From the NCBI GenBank assembly GCA_037693485.1, contig CM075344.1, positions 68,939,501 to 69,003,500 on the forward strand: a stretch of 64,000 bases of DNA, given 5' to 3'. Shown here in pieces: positions 7,873-19,687 of this stretch. Source of the stretch: Kitagawia praeruptora. Lineage: Eukaryota > Streptophyta > Magnoliopsida > Apiales > Apiaceae. Made by a program: the position numbers and the translations under genes. Position 1 is the stretch's first letter. The number at the start of each line of letters is the position of its first letter. The notes below the pieces were generated by a model that saw only the letters and a list, made by a program, of their open reading frames with translations, was not told where the DNA came from and did not search any database.

Positions 7873-10800
7873 TTGCAGGGCACCAGGGTGAGTACCCTAG
7901 TCGTGGACAGTGGATGTTCAGGACACATGACTGGAAATAAAGCCCTGCTATCAGAGTATGAGGAGAAGGCTGGCCCAAAAGTTTCCTATGGAGATGGCAA
8001 CATAGGACATACTCTGGGATATGGCAATATTAATCTAGGAAGTGTCATCATCACAAATGTAGCTCTGGTTCCAGGACTCAAGCATGATCTGCTATCTGTG
8101 AGTCAAATCTGTGACAGAGGATATCATGTGGATTTTCAGCCTGAATATTGTCAAGTCATCAGCAAATCTACAGGGAAAGTTGCTCTAGTTGGAAACAGAC
8201 ACAATAACATCTATGAAATTAAATTGTCAACAAACAATGATGGCAAAGCAGTGTGTCTGTCAACAAGAATGTCCAGTGAAGAGAGTTGGAAGTGGCACAA
8301 GAAACTCTCTCATTTGAATCTGAACAACATCAATGAGCTCATAAAGAATGATCTTGCAAGAGGACTACCAAAGTCATTGTTGAATGTAGAAGGCCTGTGT
8401 GATTCTTGTCAAAAGGCCAAACAGAGAAAAGGCTCTTTCAAGAGCAAATCTGAGTCTTCAATTGTTGATCCTTATCATCTTCTACATGTTGATCTTTTTG
8501 GACCAGTAAATGTCATGTCACTTGGAAAGAAGAAATATGCTCTAGTCATTGTTGATGAATACACCAGATACACATGGGTGTATTTTCTGGCAAAGAAGGA
8601 TGAAACTGCATTAACACTGGCAGAACATATAATACAACAGGACAAAGGGTCAGAGAAACAAGTGAAGATTATTAGAAGTGACAATGGAACTGAATTCAGG
8701 AATTCAACCATGGAAGAATTTTGCAAGAGTAAAGGAATCAAACAAGAGTTTTCTGCACCTGGTACTCCACAATAAAATGGTGTAGTGGAGAGGAAGAATA
8801 GAACCTTGATAGAAGAAGCTAGAACCATGCTAGATGAAGCAAAATTGCCAACATATTTCTGGGCAGAAGCAGTTCAAACTGCTTGCTTTACTCAAAATGC
8901 AACACTGATCAACAAGCATGGTAAAACACCATATGAAATGGTGAAAAAGAAAAAGCCAAATCTAAAATATTTTCATATTTTTGGATGCAAGTGCTTTGTG
9001 TTGAAGACTCATCCTGAACAGTTGACCAAATTTGATCTAAAGGCAGATGAAGGAATTTTTGTTGGCTATCCATTGTCAACTAAAGCATTCAGAGTTTATA
9101 ATCTGAGAACTAGAGTGATCATGGAGTCTATTCATGTGTCATTTGATGACAAGAAAATAACTGGACTTGAAGATGTTAGTGAACATGATCAACTTTACTT
9201 TGAAAATGAAGATTTATTAAACTCGGATGAGACAGATCTGACAAACACTGTTGAGGTCAATTCTGAACCTCTACTGGTAAACATTGAGGAGACTTTTCAA
9301 TCAGAAACAAGGGAAGAACCAGTTGAGGGGGAGCATGAAGAATCTCACCAAAGTGATAATTCAAACACTGATAGTGACTCAGTTGATAACTCTGAATCAA
9401 ACACTGTTGATTCAAACTCTGATCGTTCAAATTCTGAGCAGTCACATTCAGGGGGAGCATCAGAAAATGATGAAAGGCACCAAGAAAATCAGGAGAGCAT
9501 GGATCAAGGGGGAGGATCACATGATGACAGAAGCAATCTGCCTTCTGCAAGAAAATGGACTAAGTCACATACACCTGATTTGATTATTGGTGATCCAGAT
9601 GCAAGAGTAAGGACAAGAAGTGCAACAACAAATGAATGTCTGTTTCATGCATTCTTGTCACAATCTGAGCCAAAGAAAGTAGAAGAAGCTCTTAAAGATG
9701 CTAACTGGATAACAGCAATGCAAGAAGAGCTAAATGAATTTGAGAGGAATGAAGTGTGGACCCTTGTACCAAGGCCAAAGAACAGATCCATTGTTTGTAC
9801 TAAATGGGTTTTCAGAAATAAAACTGACAGTGATGGTGTGATCACAAGGAACAAAGCAAGACTGGTAGCTAAAGGCTATTCACAGCAGGAAGGAATAGAT
9901 TATGATGAGACTTTTGCACCAGTTGCCAGATTGGAGGCAATAAGGATGTTTCTTGCCTATGCTTCTCACAAGAAATTCAAAGTTTTTCAAATGGATGTGA
10001 AAAGTGCTTTTCTGAATGGGAAACTTGAAGAAGAAGTATTTGTTGAACAACCACCTGGTTTTGTAGATCCAAAATATCCAGACTATGTCTACAGGTTAAA
10101 CAAGGCACTCTATGGACTTAAGCAGGCACCAAGGGCATGGTATGAAACCCTTGCCAAATTTTTACTAGAAAGTGGGTTTCACAGAGGTACTATTGACAAA
10201 ACTCTATTTTACTTTCAATCTGGTAGTGACTTGCTTTTAGTTCAGATATATGTGGATGACATCATTTTTGGATCTACTAATGATAAACTCTGTAAGAAGT
10301 TTGCCAAACTCATGCAGTCAAGATATCAAATGAGTATGATGAGAGAGCTTAGTTATTTTCTAGGCCTACAGGTGAAGCAAACAGATGATGGAATTTTTAT
10401 AAATCAAGCAAAATATACCAGAAATCTTCTCAAGAAATTTGGTATGCTTGACTGCTCATCTGTAACAACTCCCATGGCAACTGCAACAAAACTGGACAAA
10501 GATACAGGGTCATCAGTGGATATGACAAGTTACAGAGGGATGATTGGTTCTCTACTCTATTTAACAGCTAGTAGACCTGATATCATGTATGCCACTTGTC
10601 TGTGTGCAAGGTTTCAGGCAGATCCAAGGGAACCACATTTAACAGCTGTGAAGAGGATTTTCAAGTATCTCAAGGGCACTGTAACTTTAGGGCTGTGGTA
10701 CCCAAGAGAATCAGATTTTAAGCTACTTGGTTACTCTGATGCAGATTTTGCAGGCTATAAGATTGACAGAAAAAGCACAAGTGGAAGTTGTCAATTTCTT

Positions 10801-11193
10801 GGTGACAGACTTGTGTCTTGGTACAGCAAGAAACAAAAATCAATATCAACATCTACAGCTGAAGCAGAGTATATTGCTGCTGGTAGTTGCTGTGCACAGA
10901 TTCTGTGGATGGAGAATCAATTGCTGGATTATGGGTTAAGGTATAGTAAGATACCTATTTTTTGTGATAATCAAAGTGCTATTGCAACGACAGGTAATCC
11001 AGTACAACACTCAATGACCAAGCACATCAGCATAAGGTATCACTTTATCAGAGAGCATGTAGAGGAAGGCAATATTGAGCTTCACTTTGTGCCTACAGAT
11101 CAACAACTTGCAGATGTCTTCACAAAGCCTCTAAGTGAAGCAGCATTTACAAGACTGGTCAATGAACTAGGGATGGTATCTGGTTTTGACTAA
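7873..11193 (+). pseudogene. pol: A2 Pol polyprotein with one nonsense codon
   Basis: Copia-type Pol, about 1,106 codons. Protease motif VVDSGCSGHMTG has its active Asp at residue 12. The GAG-pre-integrase HHCC zinc region is about 137-185. Integrase has D207, D270 and E306 (DD35E). Reverse transcriptase has QMDVKSAFLNG and YVDD (D795, D796). RNase H has GYSDADFAG (D956), E999 in EAEYIAAG and D1032 in CDNQSA. CAA to TAA at 8773-8775 stops translation in PQ-NGVVERKN just before the catalytic Glu of integrase. Other oddities are GTKWVF changed to CTKWVF, and MGELSYF to MRELSYF. There is no ATG at the start: the frame opens with TTG after a TGA at 7870, in a frame different from gag (see findings). 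A1 and A3 have CAA at the nonsense site. Confidence 0.93.
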
Positions 11194-13209
11194 ACATGTT
11201 GGTTAGACTCAAACTTTTCTAATAAAATGTGTTGCTCATATTTCTTTAAATTGCTAAAGTGCTATGTGAACCTTGTTAATTAAACTCTGTCAGCATGATT
11301 GTTGGTCATACACTGTTAATATGTTTGTTAAACTCTGTGAATTCTGAGTTGATTTTTGTCTGAATGAAAATACCAATGAAGAAAAATGTATGGAGCATGA
11401 TTCTCAGTGAAAAATCAAGATTCTTTCTGAGTCACTATGATCTAATCAGAAATTGTGCAGTAAATTAACACAGCATGATACTGTTTCATATTTAGAGCAT
11501 CTCTTAGTTTATTTGATCCTAAACTCTGAATCTATTAATACTGTATGCATTGCCTCTCATGAATAACTCTGATATTGATGAACTCTAAACTCTGATTAGT
11601 AACACTCTGTTTCCAAACCATACTTGATTCTTGATGATTCTTTGTTTGCACTTGTGAAAATTTTAAAACTTGAGATGTGTCATTGTTTAGTTTGGTGAGA
11701 AACAGTTCATGTCTGCACCCTGTGAGATTTTGAGCCGAATAAGTGATTGATACATTTTATATCAATCAGATTTTATTGCTGTGTGATGTTCATCAGTAAG
11801 TATGTTGCTCTAGAACTTGCATTAAACCATTTTGAGACTACATGATATATGTGTGCATGAAAATGATAAAGGCACTAGGATTAACCATCTTTCTTCAAAC
11901 ACTGTTCAAAACATCTTTGAACACTGATAATAAACACTGTTCATAAACACGACCCTTAGTAAACCCCTTTTGAGCCTAATTAACTGCTCATTTTTCTTGA
12001 ATACTGAAGTATTAAGAGCAGTTATATTCTTTTGATAAATCAAATTCAAGCAGGTGAGTATTTCTCAAGAAAAGAAATCTTACTCAGTATATATATATGT
12101 AAATAAAAAAAGAAAAAAAAGAAAAAGGGGAGGTATATATACTGATCATCTTGTACAAATATGTACTAACCGTTTGACTGAACATTTTGATCTGATAAAT
12201 TGTTCAGTTAGGAATTCTCATTCGAAAAATATCTTTTCTCATCTGTTTGATTTTACTCAATTACAACCATGAACAAAGTCCTTTTGATTTGTGCATATAT
12301 GTAATCAAAGTAGTGTAGATTTGGCGAAAATTCAAGCTTATGGTAGTATCTGCTTCTACTGATTGAATTTGAGCGAAAACACTTCACCTAAACACTTGTG
12401 TGCTGTGAGAGTTTGTGAGGAAATCCTTGACATGTAACTCACTGAATGATGCTTTGATAGTTATCTCCTGATCTTTTTGTCTATAATGACTGTGTGCTTA
12501 CTTGGATAATCATGAACATAAACTGGAACAGAGATATTCAGATTTCTGTAATTAAGGAACTACAGAGTTTAGCATTCATCATATACTCTGTGTTTAATAT
12601 GAGAGTTTGTGCATTCCGTGTTTATTGTTTTGATTTATGGATTTTATGAAATATTAGATGCTATAAAAATTGATTTGGTAAACTTTGCTACTCACACACA
12701 AAAATCACGACTGTGCATTTTTGAAAGGGTTTTTGTGACAAAGGTTGAAAATTTGACAAACACTGATTGATTGTGTTACGTACTCTAAGGTAAATTTTCA
12801 TTAAGATAATTTGAAAATTTTGCAGTAAATGGAGTGGTTGACAACTGTTAATTAGTGTATTTAGTGGTAAAGTGTCTTGATAAACGGAACGACAGCGGTA
12901 ATAATGGCTTTTACTGCGCGTGTATTAAGTGAACCGTTGCATGTATGACACGTGTTCCACTTTCACCCACTCACTCATCATTATGTACCACTTTCGCATT
13001 TCTCAAGGGAACAGTTGCGTGTTTTCAAGATAAAATGTTTGAGTTTAATTTTTAATTACTACTCAAACTACTTTTTGCTCAATCACATTCACTCACTCAA
13101 ATTCACTTTACCAAAACAGAGAACTTCTTTGTTTTTCACTTTGGCATTTTCGCAAACACCTTTCTTGCATATCATTTTCACAGTTGCTTTTTGTTTATTT
13201 CTTGATCTA
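11194..13209 (+). other. Non-coding spacer between pol and third ORF, A2
   Basis: About 2 kb with stops in all frames. It holds repeated TAAACTCTG/CAGAGTTT words (11281, 11329, 11521, 11586, 12562), a poly-A-rich 'aaaaaaagaaaaaaaagaaaaa' run near 12105, and a G-box-like site at 12947. An open, non-ATG-started extension precedes the third ORF from 12952. The spacer is conserved in A1 and A3. It rules out simple stop-codon readthrough from pol, so the third ORF needs a spliced RNA, an internal promoter or internal initiation. Confidence 0.7.
12947..12956 (+). promoter_or_regulatory. G-box-like site upstream of third ORF (A2)
   Basis: GACACGTGTT; in A1 (24791-24800) and A3 (37598-37607, minus strand) the site is the perfect palindrome GACACGTGTC. 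The core CACGTG/ACACGTGT is a plant bZIP/bHLH site. It lies about 260 bp before the third ORF's ATG in all copies, which suggests an internal promoter but does not prove one. Confidence 0.4.
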
Positions 13210-16200
13210 ATGGCAACAAAACCTTTCACTTTGTTTGGTCTACGTTTTGTGCCTAACAATTATGCAGCTTTACTTGAGAATGACCGGGCTCCTGAGGCGT
13301 TTCACCTAATGCAAAATTTTCTTCGCGATTCTGAGATTGGGCAAGCGCTGGTTGAACCGGCTACTCTATCTGCTTCTCGGGTTGTTAACTTCTGGCAAAA
13401 CTCAAGATATATAGAAGGAGGAGAGAATGGAACTCCATCTATCATCTTCTCTCATGAAGAACAAGAGTTTGTGATTACTCCACAAACTGTTCGTGATGCC
13501 ATGGATTTCGACACACATACTTCGTATGCTGTTGTCTCTGAGCAAAATCTGAGAGAGATGCTAACAGAGATTGGGTATATGGACTCACTTGCAAAGCTGG
13601 GCAGTGTGAGGAGGCCGAATCTGAGAAAAGAGTTGAACTTTTTCTTTGATTGTATCACCAGGACATTCCAGAAGAAGGTAACCAACTGGGATGCTATTCC
13701 AATGGACAGTCTGCAAATTGGGTATTCTCTACTCTATGGCAGTAATTTTGATTTTGGTAGATATGTATTAATGAATTTGGGGGATAAGTTGTCAGAGTCT
13801 ACTACAGTTTACTTTGCTAGATTTTGTCAACTTTTGTTCAATGCATGTGTACCTGGGTTAACTGTTGATGAAGCTGATGAGATTCAACCTTTTCGAGTCA
13901 CTAAGAGAATATTCTCTGATATGACTAACAAAGATGTTGGTAAAGACATACCTCCTTTCGTATTGCCACTTGCCTTACAGAATTTTGTCAGTCAGCCACA
14001 AGATTCTCCATCACCAAACCATGAACCACATGAAACACAACAACCAGAACCACAACCTATGCCTGAACCTTTAGACACTGATCGTACAGAAAACATACCA
14101 TCTAAACCTATACAATCACCTGAGCCAACCCAAACAACCACTGTTCATCCTATATCACCACAAACCCAAACTGAACCAATAAATCCAACACCAACAAACC
14201 CTGTCACTACTACTCACCCACAACCTCCATCTAAGTCCAAAAGGAAGAAGCATGCTGCACTTAATACAAAACATTCTAAGGCTAAACAGACATCTCCAAA
14301 GGCTGTTTATTCTAGAAGATTCAAAGAAAGAGCAAATAGACCTTCTACACCACCAGCTGAGGACAGTTCTAGTGAGGATGAAGAACTGGTTGCAGTGCCT
14401 CAAGCTAAGAGGAGAAGGCTCATTCTAACTGTTTCTGATGATGAGCATGTTGATGAGGCTCAAGAGAAAATCTCTATTGATATTCCTACTGGTGAGACAG
14501 AGGTTATCATAGAACCTATAATACCAGAATCAGAAGTCAAGATTGCTGAACCAGAATCTGCTAAGGTTCAAGAAAATGAAGATGTTAGAGATGCTTTGTC
14601 TCCAATGGAAGAGTTTGATGAAACTCCAATTTTTTTTAATCATGAAGCATCTACTCCAACACTCATGGAGGTTACATATTCTATTGATACTGGTGTTGCT
14701 GATGGGCCTACTGTTGTTCTTGAAGACACTGTGGTTGCATCACACACTGAGTTAAACTCTGTTGCCCATCATGTTTCTGATCATGGTGAGGAGGTTGATA
14801 AACCAGAGAAGGTTCTTTCTTCAGAGCAAACTCAAGTTGATAAAGGAAAACAAATTGCTCAAGAACCTGTTGCTACTCAAAATGAAGACATTGCTTCTAT
14901 TGCCTCTACTAGTGAGTCGATAAGTGATTCAATTGAACCCAAGAGTACAGGAGTTGAGAAAGCACAAACTCAAGCTGATGGTCAGAAAATAGGAGAAAAA
15001 CCAGATTTTGCTGGGCCTTCTGTCAATGAAATTGATGATGATTATTTGGCCAAACAAACTGCTGATTGGTACAAGTCAGAGTGTATTTTTCCTCCTGGAA
15101 GGGCAGCTATGTTTTTCCAAGCAAATTCTTCGAAGATTAAAAATCCAGAAATATTCACTTGTTTGCAAGGCACAGTGATTCAAATCAAAACCTTGAATAA
15201 TAGATTTGATGATACTCAGAAATCTATTGTTGATCTTCGAACAGAGGTTGCTACTCATGAGGAGAAAGCTCAACTAGCTAATGCTAAGCTTTTTCAACAA
15301 TTCTCCAAAGCTCAAGCAAATCTTAATGACAGACTGAGCACAGTTGAAAAGAATCAGATTTTACTGACTGAGAAGGTTGATTCCATTGCAAACTCTCTTG
15401 AGTTAATCACCTCAATTCTGATTCAGGATGGTGATGATGTCAAAAAGGGGGAGAGAATTGCTAAAACTAAGTGCAAGCAAACTCAAACTCTGTCAAAGAA
15501 AGATCATCTTGATGATGAAGGTACTGCTGATAAGGGCTTAAGAAATGCAAATCCCAGACAAGGACATGGAAGGTCTTCAAGGTCAAAGCCAAATTTGGTG
15601 ATAGATATAAATAGTCAGAGTACTTCTGGTACAAAGCCAAAGGATTTGTCATTCACTGACAATCCACAAACAGATGAAGAATTGGCTGCAAAACTTTTTC
15701 GTGAAGAGAATGCTGAAGCTACACTTGAGGATATACAAGCTGAAGAAAAGCTGTTGCAGAAAGAGCATTTAAAAGCTCAAAAGTCGAAGAAAGTGAAGAA
15801 ATCTGTTAGAGCTTCAAAGTCTTCAAGGCCTGTAATGAAAGGTATTGAGATCAAAGAAAAACTATCTGGTATTCAAGAAGAAGAAGAAGAAGAAGATAAA
15901 GGAAAGCTGATTAGAAAGTCTTCTCTTGATGCCAAGCTGAAGTTAAAAGGAGTGATGGGTGAAGAGAGCAAGAACAAGATGATAGTTACAACCTCTGTTG
16001 ATACACATGTTGTACAGAAGAGTGAAGACACAACCTCTGTTGCTGCACAAGCTGTGACTACACCAATATTGTCTTCTTAGTTGAAATCAACATTTGGAAA
16101 AGGTGTTCTTCGTGATTCAAGTCTAGAAGCTACAGTTCCAATGGATTTCACTGATGGTAGAGCTTTATCTGGTAAAATTGGATATACCAAAGGAGGTATA

Positions 16201-16854
16201 GGCTCACATAGAGATAAAAGACAGAATGTTGCTCCCAGAGATCCTTCTTCATTGTCTGTTCCAGGTCGTGGTGTAACTCAAGAGAGTTTAGACAGACTGG
16301 AGTCAGTACAGCTTGTTCATCAAAAGAGTTTAGGAAAGGATTTCCTGTTATACTTCATGGCTGATGGAACAGTGTTCAAGATTGCTGAGAATGATATTGA
16401 TTTAAAATTCTGGGAAGAACTAGAGTATGTTCTGTATATTTTCAGAGTAAGAAATCAAAGAGCTCAATCAGTTGCAAATGTGCTCAGACAAAAGATGATT
16501 CAGAATCTTGCAAGAAGACATATGAAATACAACAGCAAGTATGTTCCAAAGTACAGAGACTGGAATGGGAATCTGATAGAAATGCAGAAGGGAACTACAA
16601 AGCTAAAGACTGATCTTGGGATTACTGTTCTGGATTTTAATGTAAAGTCTGAAGAAGTGAAGTTTATTAGGTTGGGAAATGAAATGAGAAGAAACAAGAT
16701 CTATGATCTCAGAGCTGCTATTTTTCAAACTGATAAGAATGATCCAGATTTAAGAGAGATCAAGGTAGCTATGGAGATTGAACTTGAAAATGCTGAGAGG
16801 AGATTGTTGATTGATTATCTCAGAACAACTCCAGATCTTGAGGAGGTTAGGTAG
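13210..16854 (+). pseudogene. A2 third ORF (Sirevirus env-position protein), one nonsense codon
   Basis: It starts at the first true ATG (MATKPFTLFGLRFVPNNY). It has the same layout as the intact A1 copy: a globular N-terminal domain, a Pro/Thr/Gln-rich stretch, basic clusters (KSKRKKHA, KRRRL), an acidic middle, a coiled coil, a Glu run and a conserved C-terminal domain. CAG to TAG at 16078-16080 (LSS-stop-LKSTFGKG) would remove the last 257 residues. The Gln is present in A1 and A3. No transmembrane segment is seen after the ATG. Function is not known; 'envelope-like' is only a positional name. Confidence 0.88.
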
Positions 16855-16999
16855 ATAGATTTTGTAAGTAATTTGAATTTTTCAATTGATTTTGTTAAGT
16901 CAAGTTTAAACTCTGATTATATGTTAAATACTGTGTTTTTATTTGTTCGTTTTGACATCATCAATTACTGTAAACTTGTACATTTTTCTAATGAACAAG

Positions 17000-17010
17000 T
17001 TGGGGGAGAT
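17000..17010 (+). other. A2 polypurine tract
   Basis: TTGGGGGAGAT immediately before the 3' LTR; it primes plus-strand DNA synthesis. The same sequence precedes the A1 and A3 3' LTRs. An adjacent 'aatgaacaag' is also conserved. Confidence 0.88.
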
Positions 17011-17619
17011 TGTTAGATATAATTGATGTGATTTAATGTCAGTGTTTAAGTGTTATAGGTAAAGAGAGTTTAACTTGTTATTTGAAAGCAGTTGGAACAG
17101 AGTTTGAGTATACGCTGATTGCTGGAAGCGCAAACGCTGACAGAGGAAAGCGTAAACACTGCTAGCTGAATACATGGAAGCGCAAACACTGTTAGCTTTG
17201 AGAGCAACAGAGTTTGTTAAAGTCTGTCTACAGGAAGCGTCTGCAAGTCAACAGAGTTTGAAGATTAATTTAATATTAATATGGAAGTGATATCTTTGAA
17301 GATTGGATAGCTGTCAAAGAGATTGAGTTGACTTAGAAGACGTGTAGCAATCGTAATTGATATCAATTGTATAGCTTAATTTTAGGAGAATCAATTAACG
17401 ATTGTACGTAGCTGTATATCATATAAATACAGTTAGGTTAACCCTAGAAGGGTATCCATCGTGAACGAATATCATTCTTGTAACCTAAGCAGCTCTCTGT
17501 GATATTTTACATCACTGAGAGAGGAATTATTAATTCCAAACAGTTTTAAGAGTTAAAACGTGTGTTCTTGTTATTTACTCATACGGTACTTGATTATATA
17601 TTGTGTATTCGACCTAACA
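17011..17619 (+). repeat. A2 3' LTR
   Basis: 609 bp, TGTTAGATAT...CGACCTAACA, followed by the CCTAC target duplicate and then by the resumed gag of A1. It differs from the A2 5' LTR at five positions by eye. Confidence 0.96.
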
Positions 17620-17624
17620 CCTAC

Positions 17625-19677
17625 TAAGTTAACTGCTGCTGCTGCTGGTGAGGAATCAAAGGTGGTTCCTAAGGAAAAGAAAGATCTAACTGCTGAGGAT
17701 CTTTCATCTATTGCTAAGGATGCCAAAGGAAAGCACTTGCTTCACAGTGCTCTTGACAATGTTATGTCTAACAAAGTGATCAACTGCACAACTGCAAAGG
17801 ATATATGGGATGCACTTGAGGTTAGATGTCAAGGAACTGCTGCAATTAAGAAGAACAGAAGGAACATACTCACACAGGAGTATGAGCACTTTGAGGCAAA
17901 GTCTGAAGAAACCATGACAGAAACATTTGATAGATTCTGTAAACTGCTCAATGATCTATCATTGGTTAACAAAGAATATGATCTGGAAGATTCAAATCTC
18001 AAGTTTCTTCTTTCTCTTCCTGAAAAGTGGGATGTGAAAACAACCACCATAAGAGACAACTATGATCTTGCTGATACTGAGATTGATGAAATCTATGGAC
18101 TGCTCAAGACTCATGAATTGGAATTGGAGCAGAGAAACAGAAGATCAAGCAGGAATTCAAAGATTGTTGCACTGAAAGTTGAAGAAAAATCTTTAAAGAA
18201 GGAAGCATCAAGGAAGAAGGCAAAAGGAAAGGCCTTGGTCATTCATTCAGAAAGTGAGTCATCAAACACTGATGTTGACTCAAACACAGATGGAACATCT
18301 GATTCTGAAGATGATGAGGAGATGATGCAAATGGCTGCATTGATGGTAAAGACCTTCAAGAAGATGGGATTCAAGAATTTCAAGAAGGGAAAGAGATTCT
18401 CCAAGGATTACTCAAGGTCTGACAAGAAGAATTTCAAGAAATCTGAGGGAAAGGACTTCAAATCTGGTAAGAAAGATAAGTCTGAGATTCAATGCTACAA
18501 CTGTAAGGAGATGGGTCACTATGCTCCTGAGTGCAAAAAGAATAAAACTGAAAAGGCACTCTACACCAAAGGCAGAGATTGGGCAGACACCTCAGATTCA
18601 GATGAGGAGGTGAACTATGCACTCATGGCCTCTACTCAGAGTGAAGATTCTGAACTAAAGGTACCTCCAACTACTTATGCTTATAATACAGATAATATAA
18701 CTGAATTGAGAATTTATCTTAAGGCATTACACATCAGTTATAGGGATCAGACTTTAGAAAATGAGAGAATCAAAAGTGAGTGTTCTCAACTCAAAGAAAG
18801 AAATAAACTTGTTGAGGAACAACTTGAAAACATGAATAAAATTCAGAAAGAAAGAGATGATGCTGTGTTTATAGAACAGGAGTTGCTAGGTAAGTATAAG
18901 CAACTAGAATCTGAATTGGAGGATGCAAAGCACATTATTAAAACTTGGACACATTCTGGAAAAGACACTCAAGAGGTCTTTCAATCAGACACAGTAGGTC
19001 TAGGTTATTCTGAGGATGATGTGCTTAGGTTTCAGAATACAGTCAAGATTAGACCACCTCTTTCTACTAAGAAATTTGGAACATTTGTTCATGGTACTGT
19101 TAAAACTGAACATGGAACTGTTGACCATGAGCCAGTAAAAACCTGTGTCAAACAGGTTAATATTGGTTCAATGACAGATAAACAACTTAAGCATAAGCTT
19201 AAAGAAATAAAATCTGTCAACAAACAGAGAATGCCTAGGAAAAACAAAAATGGTAAGGTAGGCATAACATCAGGAATTAAACCAATGCTTGCTACATTTG
19301 CACCTAGAAAAACTTGTTATAATTGTGGTAGCACTAATCATCTTGCTAGCTTTTGCAGGAAGAACAAAGACATTAATTCTTTACCCTCCAAATCTGGAGT
19401 GAAAAAGGATAATGTCAAACCAAGACCACAAACTCTGTGCAAACATTGTGGAAGTAGTTGGCACTCAATTTATACTTGCAAGAATTATCATGCTATTTAT
19501 CATAATTATTATGAACTGAAACCTAATTTGAAATGGGTTAAAGTTGATTCTGCAAGTACTAAGAATGAAAATGTTAGTTTAAACTCTGATAATGCTAAAT
19601 CCGCTGCAAAAACTAACAGATTCAATAAAGCAAAAGGATCCAAGCAAGTCTGGATCCTTAAAACTAACAATCAGTGA
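17625..19677 (+). pseudogene. gag: A1 gag, main piece (after A2 insertion)
   Basis: Continues the frame broken at 4952 (KLTAAAAGEESKVVPKEKK). It contains the rest of the capsid region, the acidic and Lys-rich stretches, the first CCHC knuckle (CYNCKEMGHYAPEC), the coiled coil, the second knuckle (CYNCGSTNHLASFC) and an intact third knuckle (CKHCGSSWHSIYTC). Apart from the A2 insertion there is no stop or frameshift. Its linker before the second knuckle (IRPPLSTKKFGTF...) matches A3 and differs from A2. The upstream in-frame residues inside the A2 LTR are fortuitous. It ends TGA ten nt before pol. Confidence 0.92.
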
Positions 19678-19687
19678 TTGTTTGTGA

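Larger units (their letters stand above)
4953..17619 (+). mobile_element. Sirevirus-like copia element A2, inside A1 gag
   Basis: 12,667 bp with target duplication CCTAC (4948-4952 and 17620-17624). It has the same organisation as A1 and A3 but is a distinguishable subfamily: its LTR has different U3 bases ('gttatttgaaagcagttgg'), its Gag has a different linker after the coiled coil, and it lacks 49 bp of the spacer. LTRs differ at five positions by eye. Gag is intact; pol has one nonsense change in integrase (8773) and the third ORF one nonsense change (16078). Confidence 0.97.

Noticed and set aside
7072..7878. Splice of gag to pol using the strong donor-like CTAG|GTAAGT at 7071/7072 and the acceptor-like TTGCAG|GG at 7878
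   Set aside because: The removed length is 807 nt, a multiple of three, so exon 2 would be read in the gag frame and not the pol frame. This pair cannot make Gag-Pol.
17560..17624. Start of A1 gag at 17560
   Set aside because: Those codons lie in the A2 3' LTR. The true N terminus is at 4765-4952, shown by the CCTAC duplication and by comparison with A3.
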